Positions 56,231-64,000 of a stretch of 64,000 bases of DNA are shown here, one piece after another. The first letter of the stretch is position 1. Each line of letters starts with the position of its first letter. A model generated the notes under the pieces. It was given only the letters and a program-made list of their open reading frames with translations, was not told the origin of the DNA and ran no database searches. Source of the DNA: Termitomyces sp. T153 (taxonomy: Eukaryota > Basidiomycota > Agaricomycetes > Agaricales > Lyophyllaceae); NCBI GenBank assembly GCA_018296165.2, contig JACKQL020000046.1, forward strand, positions 388,136-452,135, read 5' to 3'. A program made the position numbers and the translations under genes.

Positions 56231-56598
56231 TGTCAGGGGACTTCCATTTCCAACCTCTGCAACTTGTTCCAGCATCTTTGCAGCTTGTTTGATGTCTCTG
56301 GGGCTTGTTCCAGAGCCATGGAGATCTCTGGAGAACTGCAGAACTCTCTGTATTACCTCACCAATCATTGTCCTAGGGTTAGGACTAGCTCTGGCTCTCT
56401 GTACAGTAGTTCCCATGCCTCTGCCACCCACTGATGTACTGTGCCAAGCAGCAGGGATCCTTAGATTTGTTTGCTTCAGATTCCCCTTTGCTAGGTGATT
56501 AGCTACTGATTGTATTGTCATCTACTTACTAATATACTTTGGATTCCCCTCTGCTAGCTGTGTGACTCAGATCAGCTGCCCTGGAGGTTGCCCTTATA
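56231..56598 (+). repeat. 3' LTR of B4
   Basis: 368 bp, TGTCAGGGGACTTCC...GCCCTTATA (CA to TA at the very end), followed by GATAC. Confidence 0.94.
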
Positions 56599-59500
56599 GA
56601 TACCAGACTTGAATATAAAAAGAAAGCATATGCAGAAATGCTCCAACAATTCAGAGAATCAGATGCCCAGTCTGCATCTACAACACCAAAATCCACTGGT
56701 AGAACAAGTCAAGCTGATGGATCCCTAGATGGGTGATTAAAATTATACTCTAAGGCATGATCATGAGTCCCTGAGATGTATTGCAGAACCCTTTTGGCTG
56801 CAAGAAGATGTGCACAAGTTGGATTAGCATTGGATTGACCCAAGGACATTGCAGTAAATGCCAAATCAGGATGGGTACAGAGACTCAAGTACAGTATTGA
56901 TCCAATCAGATGTTGATAATGAGTTTTCATTTCACTGTCAGGAACCTCAGGCAGAAAATTTGGTGGGGCATCAGGAAGATCACAGAGTTGAGTTGCAAGA
57001 GGAAGTGATAAAAGAGAAGCATTGAGAAGGTAATAAGTCAAGAGGAGATCAAGAATAAAACCTTTCTGCAAAAGCCAGAGTTTTCAATGTTCACAATCAT
57101 GATCAATTTAAATGCCCAAGTAAAGTGTCACTGTGCCAGAGTCAACTTGAAATCTCTTATTCATCTTGAGTAAGATCCAATCATATAGAAGTTTAGAGTT
57201 TGTAGCATTCAATCCATCATCAACATGAACACAAATGATGATTAACAACTCTTTGCCATCAGATCAAGCAGAAATAGACAGATTGGGAGGAACAGGAAAT
57301 CAACCAAAGAAAACAGCATGATCAACCTTGCACCATATAAGATCCAGAGATTCAAGAACTTCATGTAGTATGGCATACCACTCATGGGAAGCCTGTTTGA
57401 GTCTATATAATACCTTAAGTACCCATTTGACTTTCTTCAGATTTGCATCAGGAAATCCAGGGATCTGTTTACAGTATATCTCATGAGATAAAGGAGCATT
57501 GAGGAAGGCAGTCTTGACATCAAACAAGAATAACTCAAGATTATGAAGAGCTGCAAGCACCAGAACAATACAAATGCTAGCCATCTTGGTGACAGGTGCA
57601 TAAGTAGAACCATAATTCTCAGGTTGTTGACTAAATCTCCAAGCAACAAAATGGGCTTTTTCTTTACCACATATAATCAAACCATCTGAATTGAATTTAT
57701 GAGCATAGACCCATCAAATGCCAGAGGCTTTCCAACCCAAAGGTAAGCCAGCAGATTCAAAAACACCTTGGAAAACCAGACTGTCAACCTCACACTGCAT
57801 AGCTGTATGCCAAATGTCCACATCAGGTTGACACAACACCTCAAAGAAATTTTCAAGAACTTTATCAAGATTAATTTTATGAGAAATTTGGAAACACAAT
57901 GGATCTGGACCAAAGACTACATAAGCTTTATAATCAGCCAGAATAGAATTTTCAAGTGATGTGAGATTATCCAGATCTGAATCAAGTGTCATTTGCAAAG
58001 AGAAAATGAGCAAAGCAATGTCCAACATTGCAGTAAGTCCTTGATGCAGGTTCAGCTTAGAAGCTCAATTAGCTTGAAGTCTTGTAAGGTGTTGATTACA
58101 TTTAATTGTGTCTTCAAGAAATGCATGACCAGCAAAAGTTGGAACAATGTTTTGACAAGGATGAGTTGAAACCAAATCAGAAGGAATGGCAGACACAAAG
58201 TTGGAGGAAGGAGAAGGAATAGAAGGGGAAACAGAGGGTTGTGAAGACATAACAGGTGGACCTGGGGCCACCACAGAGGACAAAGAAGAAGAACAAGAAT
58301 GAGCTTGAGGACAAAGATGACCATGGACATTCTCATTAAACACAACATCACAAGAGAAAAAATAGTGACCATTAAACATGCCAACCCACATGACCCTCTT
58401 CATAGCCAACAAAGATAGCCTCAAAACAATGTGTGTCACCTTTACAGTAAGTTTCTGAGGGATGTAGGACAAAGCACTGACAACTCTAGACCCAAAGATG
58501 AGACAGGCTAGGTTTAGAACCTTCCATAAATCCAAAAGGAGTCATAAGAGCAGGCAGAGTTGAGGACAGTAGCCAATTTCAAAGATATTGAGCAGTAAGA
58601 ATTGCATCACTAAGGAAAGACATGAGTAAACCTGATTCAGCCATCAAGGCCTATGCAGTATCCTCAATCATACAAATATATCTCTCAGCTTTTCCATTCT
58701 GCTGATGGGCATACAGAGCAGTAGCCTGAAGTACAATCCCTTTGAGTTGAAAATGTTCATGAAGAGCACCTTTGACAAATTCTTTGGCACCATCAGATTG
58801 TACCATGCAAACCCTATTACCAGATTTTCATTCCAAACAAGCTTGTACTTCAATAAAATGTTTGGCAGCTTGATCTCAAGAAGAGAGGAGTGCAGTACTC
58901 CCAAAATTGGAGAAATCATCCAGTATTGAGTGGAAGTGAGTTGCATGACCATGAGACAAACAAGTTGGAAATGGACCACAAGAGTCCATGTGAAGTAAGT
59001 TGCAGACCACTTCAGCCCAATTCTGAAACTGATCAAAAGGACAGGCTGGTTTCTTTCCAATGATACATGGGATACAGTGAGAATCATCAAAGAACCCATG
59101 TATTCAACCCCACAGGCATAGTTCTTAGTAAGAACAGCATGGGTGGTATCCTGGGTGAGATGACCCATGCAATGATGCCAGAGACTATGAGTAATAGAAA
59201 TACAAGGAAATGATACCAGCAGAGACATCAAGGAAACAAACAAAGAATCTGAGGGTGGGATGATGAAATCACAGTAGAGAAACAAGAAACAATTGTGAAC
59301 CATAGCCCAGAGGGATGAACCAGCCAAAGCCAGAGGAAAGAAAACCAATGTAGCATCCCATTCAAAAAGTAATCTCATGTGATTCTCTGTCATTGAGCCA
59401 ACAGACAAAAGATTGATAGGGACATCTGGTGCATGGAGCAGTCCTTGAGCACTAACACAATGTTCTTTTCACTCACATGAACCCAAAAACAAACCTTACC

Positions 59501-61615
59501 CCTTGCAAGAGTCAACAAAACCCCACAATTTGCTGTACCAACAGGAACAGCAAGATTAGGATGATTGATAAGTCCAGAAAAATTACTGATCACAAATTAG
59601 ATGAACCATACAACCAGAGTCCAAGAGAGAATTGAACTTTGAAGGTAGACCCACAAGAATGACTGGATTGGAAGATCTGGCAAAGGCAAGATATGGAGAA
59701 GCATTGAAGAACTTATCACACAGAGGCTTGTATGCAGTCAAAACAATATCATTCTCATTGTTGACTACAGTGATAGGCAATGTTTTGTTGTCAACACCCA
59801 GAAGAAAAGACTGAGGAGTAGGTAGTGACTCAGTGATAGACTCAGAAGTGACAATATTTGCACAAGGGCATGTGGCAGTGTCACAAGCAGTGGTGTCACA
59901 AGGAGGTTCAAAAATGCAATGGGAAGGAGGAGGATCTAGTAGAGAAGAGGCTGATGTAGATGAGGAAGAAGTGGAAGAAGAAGCAATTTTTGGATCCTTC
60001 ACATCCTGGACACCTTGATGACAGCAAATGTCAATGTCAATGTCAATGATCCCATCAGCCAGTTCCATGAAAGTAAAAGTACCAAAAGGATTATTCTTCC
60101 ACAATGCACAAACACAGTCTTGAAGAGTATTGAATGATAGGTGATGAGGAATGTGATCCATAAACTTTTAGATGTGTTCATACACAGAGAAATCCCAAAG
60201 TGTGGTGGTAAGTTGATTCACAGCCACATGCCAAGCTAAGCAAGAATGGTGCAAATTGTACAAGGATATACAAAAACAGACTCTTTGAGTTTCTGAGTGC
60301 TCACTGCACTACCAACACTGTAATGGCATCAGAGCAATTCTGGAATATTGCACACTGTTAAGATAGGAAGGTTGTGAGGACCACCACATCAAGGAGGAAG
60401 AGAGTTGAAAATCTCAGGAGACAGTTTTCCTGTGAGAACATAAAAGCACACATTATTATTCTTCCAGAAATTACAATACACAAGTTGCTCAGCTGATGTC
60501 AAAAACTCATGAAAAGGAGAGGAAACAACAACCTCACAAGTCAGATCAGAGAGTGCACCAGGTGGCAGAATTGGGCATATGTGGCCATTCAAACCAAGAT
60601 GATCCACCAGCATCATGACTGCATTGTACCAAGAACCCCAGTCTACAGAGTAAGAGAGATGTGGGAGGGTATTCAGGGGGGGAAGGTTTGTATCAGGGGA
60701 AGTAGAATCAACAGAAGGAGTACAAACAACCTGCTGAGCAACTGAAAAGGACAGAAACATACTCAGGAAAGAAATAATGGCAGTAAGAATCATAAAAATT
60801 ATCAGGATAGCCAGAACAAACTGGAGGAAGGGGTGCTGCAGCATAAGGCTGCAGCTGTGGAGCATAAAAGGGTGGAAAGACAGGTGGAGGATTGAAGAAT
60901 GGAGGATAAACTGGCACCTGAGTTGGAGGTGGGAGCAAATGAGGGGAAACAGAAGTAGGTCTTACAGAGGCTGCCCAAAGGAAAGATGATGGAAAAGGTG
61001 AACAATCAAAAACAAGTGGAGTAGTGTGAGCGAAATGAGGAAAAAGTAAGGTAGGTGTGAAAGAAGGATGAGGGGTTACAGAATCAGAAAAATCTGTAGG
61101 AGGAACTGACACCAAAGGCAAAGAAACATGAGATGAAACAAAAGAATGAGGAGAAGCAGAAGAAACTGGAACAGGGAGAGGATGAGAAGAAACAGGTGCA
61201 GCAACAGGCAAAGAGGAAGAAGAATGAGACCCAACAGGAGTCAGCATCTCAGGAACATGAGATTAATGTATGCACAGAAATTTATTAGGAAAACAAGAGG
61301 AATTTGGAACTAATGTATGAGATGAATCTGAAGGTAACAAAGGAGGAAAACAAGGGGGAATATCATGAGAAAAATGAGGCCAGACAGACTGCGGTGGCCA
61401 ACTAGAAGAGACAAGCACTGGGTCTGATTGTGAAGATGATTGGACCTGTGCAGCAGAGTGTCACTGAGTGGCAACTGGATCTGACCATGGCCCTGACATA
61501 GCTGATTGAATGATCTGATCTGAAAACGGAGGTAAAACAAGACCCCCCTGCAAGTGCAAATAGAAAAAGGCAAGTTGTCCCAGTAGTTCAGATGGTGCAC
61601 AGCAATCCACAAAGG

Positions 61616-61627
61616 ACCCCCATAACC
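61616..61627 (-). promoter_or_regulatory. Putative half-tRNA primer site of copia F
   Basis: On the element strand the internal region begins directly after the LTR with GGTTATGGGGGT. GGTTATG is complementary to CATAACC, the anticodon CAU and 3' loop of initiator tRNA-Met, the primer cleavage region used by Drosophila copia and yeast Ty5. Only seven bases match surely. Confidence 0.5.
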
Positions 61628-61922
61628 TGCTGGACTGTATCCGAGAACTATATAGACAGAATGATGATCACCTTAGAGTCTGCCTGATGAGAGAGAACAA
61701 CTATATTGGTCATACCTATATAGACAGAATAATGATCTACATACTGGCTATCAGATACAAAGACAACAGACACAAAAACGAGAGTGACTTGCCACCTTAG
61801 AGTCTGCCTGATGAGGGAGAACAACTAAGGTGGTTGACACGTTGACGCGAGTTTAAATTTATGTGGGCGAAAAAACACGTGACAACAAAGAAGCTGACTT
61901 CAAATGACAACGTCCTGCAACA
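61628..61922 (-). repeat. Right (5') LTR of copia F, CpG-retaining
   Basis: 295 bp, TGCTGGACTG...CCTGCAACA. It keeps eight CpGs (for example GACGCGAG, GGGCGAAA, CACGTGAC, AACGTCC) that the left LTR has lost. It is the repeat nearest to NUP84. Confidence 0.95.
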
Positions 61923-61927
61923 TTATC

Positions 61928-62037
61928 AGGATGTAAATAGTAGAAAGATATATTGCTACATCAGAATCAGAGGCTGCCGACTAGGGTGGCTTTACACAAC
62001 AACAATGCGAGCTACACACCTTATCCAACACAAGAAA
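61928..62037. other. 3' flank of the NUP84-like gene
   Basis: 110 bp between the copia target duplication and the NUP84 stop codon. It must contain, or be continuous with, that gene's 3' UTR; polyadenylation signals may now lie in the copia LTR. Confidence 0.6.
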
Positions 62038-64000
62038 CTACAACGAAAGCACTCTAAACGGATCCGACCCCCCAGTCTCCAAACCAGCAAGCACAGCCTG
62101 TCTGACCGCCCCAAGATAATCATCAAGCCTTCGTCCATCCTCATTAACAAAGTCCTCATAGAGCTTATATCTCGAGTCCGCGACCGTATTCACCAAATGC
62201 AGCGCACGAGAGAGATTCCTGTCCAGCCAATGTCAGCGTCTGTTTCGAAACAAGAAGCAGCACGGCGCGTACTCTTTTATGTGGTGGCGCGAGCCAACAA
62301 GCAACGAATGCAGACGTATAATCAGCTCTGGCACGTATATCTGGCGTACACGAATAAGCTCCCGTCTACGCCGGTTACCTGTATACGAAAATCAGAGATA
62401 AACACCCGAAATCCATGCACAGAAAAACGCACCACCAGGCGTCTCCACATCCGTAACCAGCCACTCCGATTCCAAAAGTTTCGTGATCCGCTCATGAGCC
62501 CGATCAATCAAACCCTACACACACTCCAATCTGAACATCTCATCAAACAAGGGAGAGAAACGACCAACCCGATAATCATCCAACCATGCCAACCTCGTAT
62601 CCCTATTCATCCTGGCCACCTCCAACGCCTGAGATTCAACGACCTTGTCGAGCGTCTCCCAAATAACAAAGAACTGCCTGTAATGCAAGTACTCTGTCGC
62701 CATCTCTTCGGGCTCGCCGATCGCCGCCAGTTCCGGCGGGAGCATATCCAGGAGCTGTCTCGCGAGTGAGACCCGGCCCGAGGCTTCGACAGCGACATGA
62801 GCTTTGGAATCTGGTGTGAATTGGAGAACGTACCAAGAAAATAGCGCATGATGACGTTGGCCTGCTCTAGAGCAGTAGGGAACGTAGATTCATGAAACGT
62901 CGTCCACTCTATCGAACGAACAAGTAAGAGCTCTGGACGAGTCGGCGGTGGTTGAAGCGCAATGATCGACGGTAGTGATCCGCGCAACGGCGGTAGAGCC
63001 TGAGATGAAAAAAAGTCAGTATACATCCAACACAAGAACTGTGCACGCGCCTCGAACGCCTTTTCAATTGTGCGCTCAGCAGTCGCAACCGCCACGCGAT
63101 CCATGTCCAGCCCATGGTCCCTCGCACGCATGAGCGCAAGGCGGCGCTCAGACATGTCCGCCGAGAGTTCAAGGGAAACGAGAAACATTGCATAACGCTC
63201 GACGGCATTATCACCGAGCGCGCCAGCATATAGCGCAATAAGCTCGCGTTGACCCGCTGCCTGTGTGCGATCCGTCAGAAATGCATTCTTCTAAAGAAAA
63301 CCCCAGTCCGCACCTCCAGGACCTGTAGATACGACTCGAGTATAACCTGCGTCGCAAGTGGGGGCACGGGGATATCGATCATCTGGAAATACAAGCACAA
63401 ATGCGCAAAGAAGCGACACAGCGGCGCGTGCCTACCAACCACATCATTCAGCGAACCATAAACTCCAGAAAAAGAGCAGCAACACGCACTCTCTCGAAGA
63501 AACAGCCAATGACCCGCTTTTGAGCGCATCCGCGAAATTCTCAATCATCATTTCCGTCTTGTCGAGAATGATATGTAGCTGTGAATAATGAAACGCGTGT
63601 TCGGAGCCCAGTCTACGGAGGGTCAGCCTTGAAAGAGCAAACGCAAGAAAGACACGGACCCCTCGACGACGGCTACGTCCTTCAACGCCTCGAGCGTCTC
63701 TGCAACCCTCGCAACCCACTCGCTCTCCTCTTCGCCGTCGGTGTCGCCCTCCATTCCGCCCTCCCAAAACCCGCCACCGAGTCTGTCCATCTCTCCGCTC
63801 TCCCTCTCCTCACACAAGACACAAACCTGCGCCCACAAATAGTCTTCCCATGTCCTGCAGGCGGTCTTGAGGACGGCCACTGTCTGCTGGGACGGTGCGA
63901 GGGCGGCGTAGAGCACGCGTTCGTATTCTGGGAGGTTGGTCTGTGGGGGCGCGTTAGGGATGGTTCAAAGGAGAAAAATGCAGACACACGCTAAGGACGG
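62038..64000 (-). CDS. NUP84: Nuclear pore complex protein Nup84/Nup107, C-terminal two-thirds (partial)
   Basis: Minus-strand exons joining in frame: 63660-63940 (and probably 63990-64000), 63490-63612, 63314-63431, 62834-63260, 62569-62783, 62433-62514, 62273-62378 and 62038-62218. This gives about 510 visible residues ending DPFRVLSL-stop. Introns are 47-58 bp, GT-AG. The fold is the all-helical Nup84/Nup107 ACE1-type scaffold of the nuclear pore Y complex. Recognisable stretches are HYSQLHIILDKTEMMIENFA, FFAHLCLYFQMIDI, ERYAMFLVSLELSADMSERR, EWTTFHESTFPTALEQANVI and the conserved C-terminus (RQIYVPELIIRL, then VNTVADSRYKLYEDF, YLGAVRQAVLAGLETGGSDP). The 5' end is outside the window. One spot near 63020-63060 has an acceptor-like TTTTTTTCATCTCAG but no donor that keeps frame, so it was left as coding. 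Codons and CpG content are normal. Confidence 0.83.

Larger units (their letters stand above)
50728..56598 (+). mobile_element. B4: gypsy retrotransposon, TSD GATAC, inserted in copia F
   Basis: LTRs 50728-51094 (367 bp) and 56231-56598 (368 bp); GATAC at 50723-50727 and 56599-56603. It interrupts the copia RNase H. It has the most complete gag of the B copies, with an intact zinc knuckle, but most of the chromodomain is deleted near 56090. A polypurine tract (GGTGGGGGGTGA) precedes the 3' LTR. Confidence 0.95.
50347..61499 (-). pseudogene. Copia F gag-pol, interrupted by B4 and frameshifts
   Basis: The minus-strand ATG at 61499 (MSGPWSDPVATQ then stop) opens a Ser/Pro-rich gag. The protease has NSLLDSGCMVHLICD (59583-59660). 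The pre-integrase finger is LWHHCMGHLTQDTTHAVL near 59150. Integrase core pieces (SDGAKEFV, HQQNGKAERY) lie at about 58700-59000. The RT at 57300-57680 shows APVTKMASI, FDVKTAFLNAPLSHEIY and YRLKQA, and its VDDG box (57213-57224) is intact. The RT thumb and connection (YQHLIGSILYLSLCTHPDLA) are at 56709-57071. RNase H resumes beyond B4 (50350-50722: AEYMAMSHAMQEAL, NNQSALDIANS) and ends LGLVSRH-stop at 50347. Many stops and frame shifts occur. Confidence 0.9.
50003..61922 (-). mobile_element. F: Ty1/copia retrotransposon split by B4, TSD TTATC
   Basis: Identical-length LTRs (295 bp; 50003-50297 and 61628-61922) are flanked by TTATC at 49998-50002 and 61923-61927. Coding is on the minus strand in copia order: gag, protease, integrase, RT, RNase H. 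Subtracting B4 leaves about 6.0 kb, so the element was full length. It inserted about 110 bp downstream of the NUP84 stop codon. Confidence 0.95.

Noticed and set aside
61861..62769. 302-codon plus-strand ORF
   Set aside because: It lies opposite the last exons of NUP84, has no domain, and its basic composition is that expected of the antisense of acidic coding sequence.
62784..62833. Alternative 32-bp form of this NUP84 intron (acceptor at CCAAAG)
   Set aside because: Too short for a fungal intron; the 50-bp version is also in frame and matches the other introns in size.
63014..63060. Possible intron in NUP84 (acceptor-like TTTTTTTCATCTCAG)
   Set aside because: The only well-spaced donor (GTGCAC, 47 bp away) breaks the frame, whereas reading through keeps the phases of both neighbouring introns.
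1..64000. tRNA, rRNA, CRISPR arrays, bacterial operons, biosynthetic or defence gene clusters
   Set aside because: No cloverleaf-like, rRNA-like or regularly spaced repeat sequence was recognised, and intron-bearing genes make this a fungal nuclear region.

Overview
The window is nuclear DNA of a filamentous fungus, most likely a mushroom-forming basidiomycete. The evidence is 47-58 bp GT-AG introns, a fungal kinase-like gene, and a dense nest of Ty3/gypsy, Ty1/copia and Tc1-like elements whose CpGs are almost all decayed to TpG/CpA. Four host genes are visible and all look spliceable. A WW-domain protein (1-427, minus, runs off the left edge) is divergent, over 73 bp, from an FHA-domain, coiled-coil, tail-anchored protein (501-3297, plus). 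A protein-kinase-like gene (20186-21857, plus) sits as an island inside the repeats. The 3' two-thirds of a NUP84/NUP107 nuclear-pore gene (62038-64000, minus) closes the window.

From about 4.2 kb to 61.9 kb the rest is a transposon nest. Insertions can be ordered because target-site duplications (TSDs) match. Family D (plus-strand gypsy with chromodomain; 5' part lost) is the oldest on the left. It is abutted by an A-family LTR (4193-5352, itself carrying a solo LTR). It is split by B1 (5612-11874, TSD ATGTC), by a family-C solo LTR (12458-13434, TSD CAGAA), and in its 3' LTR by E (14573-19865, TSD GCTAC). E carries another C solo LTR (15540-16595, TSD CAATT), and B1 carries an unrelated solo LTR (7864-8335, TSD GCTCC).

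Right of the kinase gene, a large minus-strand gypsy (family A, about 22.4-44.07 kb) is split by B2 (26517-32887, TSD CTGTC; its 3' LTR holds another solo LTR) and by C1 (33993-41209), a 7.2-kb LTR element with no recognisable pol. After an unassigned block (44.07-46.39 kb), an inverted A LTR and a truncated B copy, a Tc1/mariner relic (48316-49699) and a copia element F (50003-61922, TSD TTATC) follow. F is split by B4 (50728-56598, TSD GATAC) and ends about 110 bp from the NUP84 stop codon.

Three observations go beyond ordinary repeat annotation. (1) Three separate LTR families (B, C, E) have 11-12 nt just inside the 5' LTR that are complementary to a stretch within the LTR, the signature of Tf1-type self-priming; copia F instead has a possible initiator-tRNA-Met anticodon-loop priming site. 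(2) CpG decay has removed one catalytic Asp of the RT YxDD box in all four gypsy RTs, while the copia RT, whose Asp codons contain no CpG, keeps it. (3) In two elements the LTR beside an intact host gene has kept its CpGs while the partner LTR has lost them, as if the methylated domain stops a few hundred bases from each gene.

No tRNA, rRNA or CRISPR was recognised. No new defence or metabolic system was found; the novelty is in the genome-dynamics signals. All alignments and coordinates were made by eye.
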